A stretch of 64,000 nt of DNA from Macrostomum hystrix. Taxonomy: Eukaryota > Platyhelminthes > Macrostomidae. Below, piece after piece: positions 11,044 through 23,400 of the stretch (its first letter is position 1; each line of letters starts with the position of its first letter). Where the stretch lies: positions 12,181,501 through 12,245,500 of the forward strand of contig CATNEN010000003.1 in NCBI GenBank assembly GCA_950097015.1, given 5' to 3'. The notes under the pieces were generated by a model. That model made no database searches, had not been told where the DNA came from, and saw nothing but the letters and a program-made list of their open reading frames with translations. The translations under genes were made by a program, and so were the position numbers.

Positions 11044-13342
11044 ATGGACCTAAACGTGGCCTTCATGTTGAATCGTCAAATGCGGCGCCAGGCAAATATG
11101 AGCGAAGGGTATCGATACAATCTGGGCATTATGTTCTTCAACTACTATCCTTGTAAGTGCAAATCTGTTTTTGTGGATAGAATTGCGCCGTGTCGCATTG
11201 CCGGAAAACATTTTTTAGAGTCAAATGCCAGGTGTAATGATTTTTTATTTTCATTGCAGTCTTTGTTCCAATGCTGTGCTTGGTTTGCCTGCTTGGATCA
11301 TTTGGTAATGTTCTAGTTATCTTGACTGTCCTTAAGACTCGGGTGAGTTTTATATTTATACAGGTAATTATACTGACTGAAGTCGAAGATTATTCAATTA
11401 AATATTCCATTTCAGACCTTGAGAACAAAGAGCAACATCTTTGTTGTTAATCTGGCTCTGGCGGATCTAGTTGTGACCGGTTTTGTTGTCCCCATGAATG
11501 CCTTGGGTGAGTAGTGCAACTGCATGAAGTTGACATGCTGTTAGACAGTGGGACAAGCTGTTAGACAGTGGGACAAGCTGTTAGACAGTGGGACAAGCTG
11601 TTAGACAGTGGGACAAGCTGTTAGACAGTGGGACAAGCTGTTAGACAGTAGGACAAGCTGTTAGACAGTGGGACAAGCTGTTAGACAGTGGGAAAAGCTG
11701 TTAGACAGTGGGACAAGCTGTTAGACAGTGGGACAAGCTGTTAGACGGTGGGACAAGCTGTTAGACAGTGGGACAAGCTGTTAGACAGTGGGACAAGCTG
11801 TTAGACGGTGGGACAAGCTGTTAGACAGTGGGACAAGCTGTTAGACAGTGGGACAAGCTGTTAGACAGTGGGACAGGCTGTTAGACGGTGGGACAAGCTG
11901 TTAGACAGTAAGAATAGCTGTAAGACAGTAAGAATAGCTGTTAGACAGTGAGACTGGCTGTTAGACAATGAAAAAACGGTTAGACTGAGAGACAGGCTAT
12001 TATATAACGAGATAAGCAGTTTTAGACAGGCTAAACCGATAGTTTTCGTCAAGCGCAATGAGGCTATACGTTTAATCTCAATTCAGGCGTTGTCGACGGT
12101 GAATGGGTGTTCAGCGAGTACCCGGCCCTCTGCCAGGTGATCGGCGCAGTCTGCCTAACTGGCTGCTTCTGCTCTCTGCTCAATATAGGCGCCATCGCAC
12201 TGAATCGCTACGTGTGCATCTGCCACCACTCGGCTTATAGTCGGCTGTTTAGCCAGCGGAAAACGATTGTCTACTGCGCTGGCCTATGGCTGTTTAGCGG
12301 ACTGGCTCGTAAGCTTTGTCCTGTGATTAATTAGTTAAACATTAAAATCCTCCCGATGGAAATTGCTAGGTTGATAACAGCGTGATAACGAACTTATTTA
12401 GTATCGTTTGTTATCAGAATGATACTGAAAAAAAGATAACGAAGAATGAAAACAATGGGAAAGAGAAGGATAATAATCCGGGGAAGGAAGAGTGGGAGGT
12501 AGAGGAGGAGGAGGAGGAGAAGGAGAAGGAGAAAAAGGAGGAGGAAAAGGAGGACGAGAAGGAGGAGACGGAGGAGGAGAAGGAGAAGGAGAAGGAGGAG
12601 GAGGATAGGGAGGAGGAGGAGAAGGAGGAGACAGAGGAGGAGGAGAAGGAGAAGGAGAAGGAGGAGAGGGATAGGGAGGAGGAGAAGGAGAAGGAGGAAG
12701 AGGAGGGGGGTTGGAAGAGAAGAAGAAAGCAAATGTAGTCCTTAAACCCGCATCTGTGTCCATCACAGCGCATTAAAGCATTCTGAAACTGTTTGCTCTG
12801 CAGAGTCGCCGAATTTCTACGGTTGGGGTGAATACTCGTTCGACCAGAAGCAGTTTATCTGCGTTTACAACCGCCTGGCTGCCCTGAGCTACACGATCTT
12901 CTTCACAGTGGTTGGAATCTACATTCCTCTCGTCCTGATAGGCTTGTGCTACGCTCTAATCTATCGTCACGTGATGCTTGTACAGAGACGCGTAGCCTGC
13001 GTCGTTTCCAATAGCAACGAAAACAATGGAGCCATATTTGGCAGCACCGAGCGGCTTCAACCAGCCGGGCAGCTGAGGAAGGAGGCCCGCCTATTGAAGA
13101 CATTCTTTGTCATCTTCGTCACCTTCGGCGTCTGCTGGGTGCCATACGCAACCGTGGCGGTGTCGGATGTTTCCGACCAGTTCCCGTTGCAGCTGCACGC
13201 CTTCAGTGTGCTGATCTGCCACACCAACTCGGCTCTGAACTGCATCATCTACGCAGCTTCGAACAAGCAGTTCAGGAATGGCTACGCCAGGATTCTATGC
13301 GGCCAGAAATGCTGTGAGCGGAAATTCCTAAAAAGTATATAG
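11044..13342 (+). CDS. Melatonin-receptor-like class A GPCR, complete
   Basis: Five exons, 11044-11152, 11260-11342, 11416-11506, 12087-12308 and 12804-13342, all GT-AG, give one open frame of 347 residues. An N-terminal NMSE glycosylation sequon precedes TM1 (GSFGNVLVI, N53). TM2 has NLALAD (D81). C110 and C188 can form the conserved extracellular disulfide. TM3 ends in NRY (R135, exactly 25 residues after C110), followed by VCICHH. TM6 has CWVPY, and TM7 has NCIIY where most receptors have NPxxY. NRY followed by an IC-H motif, together with an N-x-I-I-Y TM7, is typical of melatonin receptors and relatives, which couple to Gi in vertebrates. The ligand is unproven; other invertebrate receptors share this grade. 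Introns 3 and 4 hold a minisatellite and a purine tract. Confidence 0.85.
11535..12000. repeat. 20-bp minisatellite in GPCR intron 3
   Basis: About 20 units of GTTAGACAGTGGGACAAGCT. They are nearly identical on the left and decay to the right (AAGAATAGCT variants), showing an array edge. It fills most of the intron between TM2 and TM3 exons. Confidence 0.95.
12462..12728. repeat. Polypurine tract (GGA/GAG-rich) in GPCR intron 4
   Basis: About 260 bases of almost pure A and G on the plus strand (GGAGGAGAAGGAGAAGGAG-type). All apparent Glu/Lys, Pro/Ser or Leu-rich open frames here are by-products of composition. Such mirror-like purine tracts can adopt triplex structure. Confidence 0.9.
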
Positions 13343-13800
13343 AAAGACCGTTGAGGGTGCTCACAATACCCGCAAATTTATTTTTTCTGCATTTCCTAAA
13401 ATATTCAACCAATCGCCATGAAAATACAGAACTGATGCTAAAATTTTCCACTCTGTCAGAGGAAATTATTCCAGAATCACAAAACATTGGCGTCGCCGAG
13501 ATACGATCAACGAAACTCGTCGGGGTGTCTGGTGGCAAAAACCACAAATATAAGGCATTACTTTTTGCTAAAAATGTCTTATAATATAATACTCAATATT
13601 ATATTGATTAATATTGTTGTCCATTATATTATTGAACTGAATTGATTCGCCGTCCTTGTTGTCCTTGTCACTCGGGTCTTCTACAAGAGTCACTGAATAC
13701 CTCGGTGATTCTGACTTCGAACGGCTTTGAAAGTTAGTTCATCGTGAAGAGCGGAAAAATATATTCGGTAAATATATTTGAATAGTCTATCCAAGCATTG
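13340..13800. mobile_element. Fragments of the CAGTAGAAA MITE family
   Basis: Begins with AGAAAGACCG just after the GPCR stop. The stretch at 13477-13545 (CACAAAACATTGGCGTCG, GGTGGCAAAAACCA) and the stretch at 13670-13770 (GGCTTTGAAAGTTAGTTCAT) each match parts of the element at 34358-34953. Boundaries are not clear. Confidence 0.5.
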
Positions 13801-14094
13801 ACAAAAATCTTAGCTGTCTACCCATATTATCTTACTTGTAAGAATCTTCTCCAGGTTAACTTCCTGTGATCTCTGCCTTAATCCTACCTTAAGTCCGTCT
13901 CAAATGATAAGAAGACAGCAGAAAGCTTTATGATATCCCATAATCAAGTTAAATACAAAGCTGCGGATGAATCAGTGCCAATCGAAACAACTCGGATTGT
14001 GGAACAAAACAGTCAAGAGTCATTGTACTTTACGCGGTCGCTAATCTCATTCCGTATTTAAAATATATCATATCTATTTTTCAATTGTTGATTC

Positions 14095-14580
14095 AACAGT
14101 AGAAAGACCGTATTTAAAATATCCAATGTCTTCATTACGATTGTAACCAAAGCGAATGACCGGTTTTCGTGAAAGTCCACGATATGGATCAAATTTTTCC
14201 GCCCTTCAGGATGAACGAACTTTCAAAGCCGTCCGATGTTATAATAACTACGTTATTGATCTGCAGCAACCTAGATCTGGACATAGAACCTAGATTTAGA
14301 TCAACCATTAAGATAATGATAAACAATATGATTATCAATATAGAATACAATTTAAGATAAGAGCCGACTTGATTACAATAATTACGACTTGAGAAAAATC
14401 ACGCCTACATAGGTGGTTTTTTCCAACCACCCCGACGAGAGTCGTTGAATATCTCGACGATGCCGATGTTTTGTGATTGTGGAAGTTGATTTATCGGATT
14501 GCATGTGTTTAGCACGTTTATTTAGGGGCTTAACCAAGCTATATTGCTGCACGCACGTTGCATTGTCTATGACCATGACG
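14095..14580. mobile_element. CAGTAGAAA MITE-family copy, rearranged
   Basis: Starts with CAGTAGAAAGACCG. It contains the inverse of the family core (GAACTTTCAAAGCCGTCCGA near 14216), then GACGAGAGTCGTTGAATATC near 14434, as in the copies near 34.8 and 40.5 kb. The right end is not defined. Confidence 0.45.
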
Positions 14581-15325
14581 ACAGAAGCAAAAAGTTCAAG
14601 CCTATAATTTATTTAGCACTATGTAACGAAGAATCAAACAGTAGTGACTAAATCAATAACCACTGATAATACTCGTATTTGTATATATTACGTGCGTTGT
14701 ATGAGTCTATAACCGAGCAGCAATTAAGAAAGAAATTGTCAGTACTATCGTTCAGTCTTGCATTTCGGAAGTATGGCGCGGTTGGACTGCACTTCAAGCA
14801 TGGCTTATTCGTAACGTACCGTGTGGATTTGACACTGATTAAAAGTACCAGACATTGGCGAAGCTAGCGTCTTCAGCGACTGCTGATGACAGCCATCAGA
14901 CATGGGACATATCTTTCCACAGAGCTTTCACTTTCAAATCCGGAACTGCGCTATTAAATATATAGCATCATTTCTTCCTTGTCTCATCTGTCATTAGTCT
15001 CTGTGGACCATGCACTGTCCGTCCTTTTGATCTTCTCTTTGGCCCGCGAGGTTCGAAGTTTTAGCGAGAAGCCAAAATATGCTAGTAGTCGCTTACTTAT
15101 CGACAAGGTATTACGTTTTAACCAGGATATGAAAGATATGAATAAGCTTCAAGACATTTGACAAAAAATCAAGTAAAGTTAGTTATTGAAAATTAAATTG
15201 AGATCGGTTTTATTCTTAGTACACGCTCACAAACGATTTAACTGCCTTATCAATGTTTACATTTTAGGTGGCAGCGTGAACGTCACTGACATCGAAATGT
15301 CTCTGCAAGCGTCGGCTATTGTTGC
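14581..15325. other. Intergenic, nothing recognised
   Basis: No exon, array or element that I can support; two short open frames (14679-14867, 14979-15161) have no recognisable product. Confidence 0.4.
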
Positions 15326-15329
15326 ACCG

Positions 15330-16350
15330 TGATCTGGGAGTTTTGTGACCATAACGTGAGGATCTGAGAGCTTTGTGACCCTAATCTCGGGATCTGGGAG
15401 CTTTGTGACCCTAAAATAAGGATCTAGGAGCTTTGTGACCCTAATCTGAGGATCTGGGAGGTTTGTGACCCTAATCTGAGGATCTGGGAGGTTTGTGACC
15501 CTAATCTGAGGATCTAGGAGCTTTGTGACCCTAATCTGAGGATCTGGGAGGTTTGTGACCCTAATCTGAGGATCTGGGAGGTTTGTGACCCTAATATGAG
15601 GATCTGGGAGGTTTGTGACCCTAATATGAGGATCTGGGAGGTTTGTGACCCTAATCTGAGGATCTGGGAGGTTTGTGACCCTAATATGAGGATATGGGAG
15701 GTTTGTAACCCTAATATGAGGATCTGGGAGCTTGGAGACTCTGAGACTCTGAGGATCTGGGAGGTTTGTGACCTTAATCTGAGGATCTGGGCTTTGTGAC
15801 CCTAATATGAGGATCTGGGAGCTTTGAGACCCTAATCTGAGGATCTGGGAGCTTTGTGACCCTAATCTGAGGATCTGGGAGCTTTGTGACCCTAATCTGA
15901 GGATCTGGGCTTTGTGACCCTAATCTGAGGATCTGGGAGCTTTGAGACCCTAATCTGAGGATCTGGGCTTTGTGACCCTAATATGAGGATCTGGGAGCTT
16001 TGAGACCCTAATCTGAGGATCTGGGAGCTTTGTGACCCTAATCTGAGGATCTGGGCTTTGTGACCCTAATCTGAGGATCTGGGAGCTTTGAGACCCTAAT
16101 CTGAGGATCTGGGCTTTGTGACCCTAATATGAGGATCTGGGAGCTTTGAGACCCTAATCTGAGGATCTGGGCTCTGTGACCCTAATATGAGGATCTGGGA
16201 GCTTTGAGACCCTAATCTGAGGATCTGGGAGCTTCGTGACCCTAATCTGCTAATCTGAGGATCTGGGAGTTTTGCGACCCTAATCTGAGGATCTGGGCTT
16301 TGTGACCCTAATATGAGGATCTGGGATTTTTGTGACCGTAATCTGGAGAC
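15330..16350. repeat. 30-bp minisatellite
   Basis: About 34 units of GAGGATCTGGGAGCTTTGTG+ACCCTAATCT. Subtypes include GGTTTGTGACC in the left half, and a shortened GGGCTTTGTGACC (three bases lost) interspersed in the right half, so units of 27 and 30 bp alternate. Confidence 0.95.
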
Positions 16351-17300
16351 GTGGTTGTTCGTATGACGCTTATCGTTAATTTTTTAATTCGATAACTAGT
16401 TTTAAATTCGTATTTGTTCAGCCCATATTTAGTTAAAGGGACAACGAGTCTCTATTAAATTAAATTAAAATTAAATGTAAATGTTTAATTTGTTTTTTAC
16501 TTCATTAAATAATTTTTGAAGTTTATGCGTGTCGCTTTAAATTTAACCAACGGTAATTAACATTTTTTATCCCCAATGCATCGTCTCATTATTTCTCGTG
16601 GTTACAACTTTGTCACACAGTTTTTTATTATTACACTCAGCTGCCATTGAAAGCATATTTTCAATTATTTTTAGCATTAGTTCAGTCTGTAGAAAAAACA
16701 CGATTCCGAAAACGCGACACAGCGAAAATGAATGTCAGGCTGTTTGCTTGTCCTAATTATTGTGTTTTGTTGTACTTTGTGCTGCACATTTGTTAGCTTA
16801 TTAAAAAAAATCGTGTCGATAACAATAACAATGAAACCTACGTGTTGCTAATAAATACAACCTACACTAGTAACACTGTGAAAAAAATATGTAATAATCT
16901 GAGCATAAACAATCTATTTTCTAAGCTGACCTTCAATTGAGAACCAATACAGCGTCTGTAAAATTAACGAGTGTCATTTTCCTGTCTCTAATATAATTTA
17001 AATAGATATAGTTAATTTGAGCTTATGTTGGATAACAGATTTCGTGTTTTAACTTTTCAATATTGTCGTAACTAGTATAGTTTTCTAAGTCAAGTTTTCC
17101 TGACGAGATAACGAGCGTATCAGGTGTCAAACGATAATTAGGTTTTGCCGGAAAATTTCTGATTTGGCCAAGCAAAGATGTACAATAGGTTTAATAGCCA
17201 GTGTGTTCTCAATGCTTGATACAAAAAGCCACACCACTTCGAAGTTATTAAAACCACAGGAGTATTGCAAAACGGTAGGACCAATAAAAGTGAAGTTTAA
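16351..17300. other. Intergenic AT-rich DNA
   Basis: No gene or element recognised. Confidence 0.4.
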
Positions 17301-17307
17301 GGAGTTC

Positions 17308-17576
17308 ATGGAGTGACTAGAGATGGAGTGAGACAGTGACTAGAGATGGAGTGAGAGAGTGACAAGAGATTGAGTGAGACAGTGACTAGAGATGGGGTGA
17401 GACAGTGACGAGAGATGGAGTGAGACAGTGACGAGAGATGGAGTGAGACAGTGACTAGAGATGGAGTGAGAGTGACTAGAGATGGAGTGAGACAGTGACT
17501 AGAGATGGAGTGATAGAGTGACTAGAGATGCAGTGAGACAGTGACTAGAGATTGAGTGAGAATGACTAGAGATCGT
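17308..17576. repeat. 23-bp minisatellite
   Basis: About 12 units near GTGACTAGAGATGGAGTGAG+ACA, with shortened units lacking two to four bases. Confidence 0.93.
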
Positions 17577-17884
17577 TCTTACCTCTAGGCTTACATACTC
17601 GATGGAGTAATAATACATAAAGAACGATAAAGATGCAACAACTATGACACGCACACAGGTAGTTCTGTTTCCTTCCATGTGACAGATGTCGTTAATTTTT
17701 CAAAGTAAAATAATTTAATAGAAACCGACTGACACAAGAGAGCATTGTAGTGCGTGTAATTTAAACGCCGCTATCTAGACGTTTTTGAATTCCTGATGAA
17801 ATACCTGTTCTCCTGCAGTTCCCCAGGTACTAAGCAGCACGCCCTATGTATTTACAATCAACCTTTTGATTAAGACAGCAATTG

Positions 17885-17950
17885 ATGAACAGACAGACAA
17901 GACAGTCAGATGACAGACAGACAGACAGTCAGATGACAGACAGACAGATG
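17885..17950. repeat. GACA microsatellite
   Basis: Short imperfect run of ACAGACAG with interspersed GTCAGATGACAG blocks. Confidence 0.8.
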
Positions 17951-18690
17951 GAGTCTAAAATTGTCCAAAACAAAAAATTATACCCTATAATAAAAAAATT
18001 TCGTAAAAAATAAAGTGCTCAGTTCAATAAAATGACATCATTGCCCTATTTTGGCTGTGCAATAAAACATGATGAAAATTTAATCGCCTCAAATAACTAC
18101 ACACGCTTTCGTGCGTGAATGCGAGAGATCAGCAATACCTTCTTAATTTCATTCCTGTATCAATAAAATAGAGACTAATCTGACACTAGATAAAAACCAT
18201 CCTTGAAAAGGGGAATTTTTAAATAATCTAGCCTTTCAGAATTCCTTAAGAACGAGTCACCTAGGGGAGGGATTATTGCAATATGTCATTTTTGGCAGAT
18301 TATCCTTGTTAAGACGCAGGTGAGATAAGGAGGAGGGTGCGTGCAGCTTTACAATTAAAAGAATATCAAATCCAGGAAATATTCAAACAACCGATAGGGA
18401 AGACACGGAAGATCTCTTATCATCTTAAGATGCAGACGCGAGGTGCTAGTTGAAACAAATTTCCGGCAATTCACACCATGCCATGTCTAAACAATCAAAT
18501 GTGTTCGTATAATCTTAGTTAAGTGTGTTTGGAAAAAAGCAGAAAATGAAAGTGTTTATTTTTTAAATGTACTCTTGTCTACAGACAGACTCAGTGAATA
18601 CTAAAGCAAGACGATTTCACTTCGTAAAACAAGAACCGAAAAAATATCGAAAAATCTTCCAGCGTTATTTTTTAATTCGGCTTTGCACAG
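17951..18690. other. Intergenic, nothing recognised
   Basis: No gene or element that I can support. Confidence 0.4.
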
Positions 18691-18730
18691 GCGACCCCGA
18701 CACATTTAATTCATTGTGTGACCGTCGACC

Positions 18731-19322
18731 CAAGGGGGCGAATGGGTCAGCGGCTAACGTCGCTGCCTCGCACTCTAAAGGACGCTAGTTCGATTCACCC
18801 TACAAGTCACGATTAATTTCGGGACTTGTTGGGGGGTTTGGACAGTAGCGACCGGCGGAGGTGCACCATATTTCGTGCAATCAAAGCTTGAAATAATAGC
18901 TTCGCTCCTACCCTCTGTGTGCCTGTTCTGCGTTGTGTGAGTTGTGTGCGTTGGCGCTGGGGCGTGAGACCTTGCGGGGGGTGGCTGGAGGGCGGGTGTA
19001 CACCGCCGCGCGCTTTCTGGACTTCCGTCAGCGCGATTGGATAAGTGTACACTCATCACCCAGCCCCCCCCTGAGGACTGATTTCTTATCAGCCTTCCGC
19101 CCCGACTTGGTCTGCTATGTGCGTGTGGGGCTGGGGTGGGGGGCACTGCTGCCTATTCTGGGTGCCTCCTGCCCTCCCCTGCTGGTCTGTGCTGCTGTGT
19201 GTGGTGCCTGCTCAGGGGAGGCGGGGCGATGGGCGCAAAAGCGCCTAGTTCGCCGGTTTGGGGGCGTGCCGCTCCGTCGCTTGTGCGACAAGTGCCCCGG
19301 GCCCCCTGCAAGTAGATAGAGA
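18731..19322 (+). mobile_element. GC-rich tRNA-headed retroposon with 13-bp target duplication
   Basis: A 592-bp GC-rich island flanked by a perfect 13-bp direct repeat GTGACCGTCGACC (18718-18730 and 19323-19335), as made by LINE-driven retroposition. The head resembles a tRNA: an A-box-like GGGTCAGCGGCTAACGTC near 18744 and a B-box-like CTAGTTCGATTCACC near 18785. The 3' end is AGTAGATAGAGA. The body is unlike any other sequence in the window, and its overlapping open frames are probably chance in GC-rich DNA. It appears to have landed inside a SINE-A copy. Confidence 0.72.
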
Positions 19323-19615
19323 GTGACCGTCGACCTGCAGCCAGCGAGGAGGCAATTCTGCCAATTTCGCTGACTCCTGAGCACACACGCGCACAGATAC
19401 TGTACGTAGGCACACGCTCACGCAGGTGTGTACATCTGCCCTGACTTTCTCTGACCTGTCTTGGAGGTTGGCCCTTAAGGGCGTAAATTGCAAGACAAGC
19501 CCTTAAGCCTTCTCTCCGCGGCTGCGCCTAAAATGAATGTGGCCTCGCCGCGGAATCGAACTCATGGATCTTGGTGCGAGAGGCAAACGCGTTAACCGCT
19601 CTGCCAATAAAAAAC
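19323..19615 (-). mobile_element. SINE-A copy, reverse orientation
   Basis: Read on the minus strand: tRNA-like head (about 19555-19615; B box GAGTTCGATTCCGCGG), GGCCACATTCATTTTAGGCG, GGGCCAACCTCC, the GTACACACCTGCG-type segment, then CAGCGAAATTGGCAGAATTG and GCTGGCTGCAGGTC. The same order occurs at 59170-59490. The 3' end is interrupted at 19322 by the 592-bp retroposon; a remnant of the missing end may lie at about 18690-18730. Confidence 0.82.
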
Positions 19616-20475
19616 AGTAAAACAAAAAACGATAAACAAGTCTATCAGACGGGAGTTATTATTAAAAAATTTAAAGATAAAAGTTACTTTCAGAAAATCG
19701 GGCATCGGAATTCGATTATATAAAAAAATCTGGAGATGATAATCAAGGATATTCATACGTTGAAAATTAAAAGGCGTTTCTACAACTTGTAGAATAAAAT
19801 AATGGCAAGCCAATTAGATCGCTTATAAAAATAGAAACGTTCTTTTAAAAAAATTGGCAAAAATATTGTTAATAATTAAGAGAATCATTACAAGCAGGAA
19901 GAATTTGACGTTAGCACCTAAGCGAGGCTGTAAGTAGTATGTACATGCATACGTGCATACATGTAAATGAAAAAATTGTAACTCAGACGTACGGCAAAGC
20001 ACACTGGTTACAATGAAGACAGTTACAAAAGTTCCTCTCATTCAACAGTTAGCTCATTGAAATTTATTCAATAATTCAATTAATTCAATAATAATGAATT
20101 TTTCAAAACATATCGGCAAAAAATACAATAGACTGATAAAAGATAACTAGCTCTATGTGGTCTATGAAGCTCAGGTGAAAATTCGATTTTTAATGCTAGA
20201 CTTAAATAGTCTGGAATAGCAGCTTAGATAAAACGCTTTGACTATTTCGATACATATCGGGTGTAAAAAAGTTTATAGACAATTGATAAGGACATTATCG
20301 AACATTACTTAATAGTTTTAATGCGAAAGTGATGCTAAATTCGACTTGATTGTAGAATAAAAAGTTAGTAAGTTATAGTTGGCCGGGTTTCGAACCCACG
20401 ACCTTTAGAGCAAATTGAACAACAGGCTGTGTCTATATATATATAATAAAACTACGAACTCGAAAAATACTACTG
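19616..20475. other. Intergenic region 3' of HPS5
   Basis: AT-rich. A tRNA-like B box on the minus strand (GGTCGTGGGTTCGAAACC, about 20385-20404) suggests a decayed SINE head. A possible minus-strand AATAAA lies at about 20058-20063, some 400 bases past the HPS5 stop; whether it is used is unknown. Confidence 0.4.
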
Positions 20476-23400
20476 TCAAGAAAAGCAAATAAAGCAAGCA
20501 TTTTCTGAGCGGCCACAGAAGCAGAACCGATGAAACACGTGCCCGCAGCTGAATGCCACTATGGAAGAGGCAGAAATATTGTGCGCATCAATGTCACTAT
20601 CAGTCGGTTCTGACAGGTCTAACCTGTCAGCCGCTACAGTCAGGGGCAGGTGGCACCAGGAACAACTGGTCTCGTCCGGGTCCAAAGCCAGGCCCCAACA
20701 TCGCGCAGCCGCTCTAGAAGCGTTGGCAACAGCTGCCGACATCTGCTTCGCAGCGTCCGAAGACTTGTCTGACAGAGACAATTCGATGCAATCAGCAATC
20801 AAGCCAGTGATTCTAGGACAAGATGAAGCATCGCCGTCATCGTCGAGAAGGTCAACAAGATCAGCTGTCGAGACACCGAGGCTCAACAGAGCTCTAGAAA
20901 TTCGATCAACACTGACAAGAAAATCTGGACGGCCAGCGCGATTTTGTGAGAAGTTTCCGGACTTGGTCGGACGTGCTGCGCTGCACTTTTCGCAGCGAAG
21001 TTCGAGACTGTCCCGACACCGGCGAGAGGCCAGCGCTGTGCGAAGGGCCGCCTCCGCGTTGGCGCCGGTTTCTGCGGGTGCCGACAGGTGAAGATAATTA
21101 GGGACATGAGAATTCGGATAATTAATTCTACCCTGAAAGAGCTAACAGTTAGATAAATTGGCTATAGATAGCTAGGACAATAAATCATACCTTCCGAGAA
21201 CTGACAGGTGTGGCTACAGATAATTAAGGCAGATTTATTGCACCTTCCGAGAACCGACATATGTGGGTAATTTGCTACAGATAATTAAGGCTTAAGTATT
21301 TATTGCATCTTTCAAGCACTGGCAGGTGTGAAGATAATTAACTACCGATAATAAATGATTACTCATTGCACCTACCGAGAACTGACAGGTGCGGGTAATT
21401 AACTACCGATAATAAATTATTTTTATTGCAGCTTCTGAGAACTGATAGGTGTGGGTATATAGCTGTAGATAAGTAAGGCTGATTTATGACACCTTTAAAA
21501 ATCTGACAGGTGTAATATATTAGTCAATATATAATTTTAAAGGTTATTGGTTAAGCCTTCTGGTAAGTAAAAAATTAGAGATATATAACTACTGTACCAA
21601 CTCACAATCATAATAAATGAGGCTAATGAACTAAAAAATAATTTAGTTTGATTTATTAGTTTTATAATATAAGAGATGACTCACCAACAATGTAGTTCAA
21701 AAGTTCTATACTATCCAGCTGAAGGCACCAGAAAGCTAGATCAGAGGTCCAACGCAGCTGCTTCAGTAGATAAATAGCTTCAGGTAGGCGGCTAGATAAA
21801 TCAATTGGATAGTTAATAAAAGTAGACAGCTATTTCATCAACTCTACTAAAAGTAGGACTGACAGCAAAAACAATGCTACATACCGCTGTTTAATAAGAA
21901 ATTCGTACAGAATTTGCAAATCGATAGCTTTCAGATCTCCGCGAGAGCAGATCTCGTCAATGCAAACTTGCAGCTCACTGTCTGTTAGTTGAATGCTGAA
22001 AAGAAAATGTAATTTCAAAAGCTAGACGATTGTGAAGGACTATATTCGACTACTCGGACTACGATACTCACCTGGCTCCCATCGGTATTAGGCAATAAAC
22101 ACAGACGCCATCAACTTTATTAAACTGATCATCGACAATGCACCAATTGTAGCGCAGGCCGGCGAATGCTAGGAGGCCGCGAGAGCCAATAAGACGCAGA
22201 GTTGAGAGCAACTCAACACCCGAAGGAGTAAAACTGCAAGCAAAAACAAATTTTCAATAATTACAACTAGTTCAAAATGGCGAAAGAAATACTGAATTTA
22301 AAATCTGAGGAATTCTATGTGAAATAAGCAAAAAGTATAGCTAATATTGCTGCACGTGAACTTTCATGTGAGACTTTCCCACTTAATGCGACACTAGCGA
22401 AAATTGAAGTTGATGTAAAACTTTCCCATTTAATGTGAAACTTTCCCACTTAATCAGAAAGTAGCTAAATGTGAAGTTGATGTGAAACTTTCCCATTTAT
22501 TCAAAACTAAATATATGGGAAACATTCCCATTTGATGTGAAACTTTCCCACTTAATGGTGTGAAACTTTCCCACTTTCCCACTTGTGAAACTTTCCCACT
22601 TATTTATTTAAAACTAAATATATGGGAAATATTTCCATTTGATGTCAAACTTTCCTATTTTATGCGAAACTAGCTATATGTGAAGCTTTTCAATTTCATA
22701 CGAAACAAGCTTTATGTTAAAATTTGGTATAAAACTTTCCCATTTGATGTGAAAGTAGCTCTTTGTGAAACCTTGATGCGAATCTTTCCACTTTTTGCAA
22801 AACTAACTATACGTAAAGTTTAAGTTTAAATGACAATCTAAGCAAAATGTGATTTGCAGTTTTAAGATATGAATAGGAACTGTGAGAAATGTAATAAAAA
22901 TAAATTAATCTTACTCTTCAGTAGGCCTGAAGTGTACGGCCCTCTCGTTAACCATGCTGTCAACAAAGGCAGGAAATTCGCTAGCATTGCCAGTCACATA
23001 GTGCAGCAGGAATATCTCGTCGCGTTTAAAATAGTACAAATGATTCAATAGAAAATTTTTTATGTCCGATTTGTAGGTGTTGAAATGCCTAAAAGTTGAC
23101 AAAATATACAGATTTTTACAAAATTAGATTGAATTTTCTAGAGTTGATATATAATTCTTAAAAATCTAACCTGATCAACAGCAGCATTGTCTCCATGGAA
23201 GCCAACGAGGCTGGAGATTTGCCGAGAGCAGCTAGCAGAGTGTCGCAGTTAGCATAAGCCAGCTGTGACAGACCATTCGGACTTTGCCACAGTGACTCTG
23301 CAGATCCAAGAAAATGTCATTAGCAAGATAAAATGTGCGAAAAACTAAGACGAGTGCCTGGATTCAGGGAAAATCGTTTGAATCAGGGGAATCCCTGGAA

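Noticed and set aside
12382-12773. Glu/Lys-rich and Pro/Ser-rich frames
   Set aside because: They come from the polypurine tract inside GPCR intron 4; composition explains them.
18933-19413. Several 80-130-codon frames in the GC-rich island
   Set aside because: Overlapping frames on both strands in GC-rich retroposon DNA with no recognisable domain.
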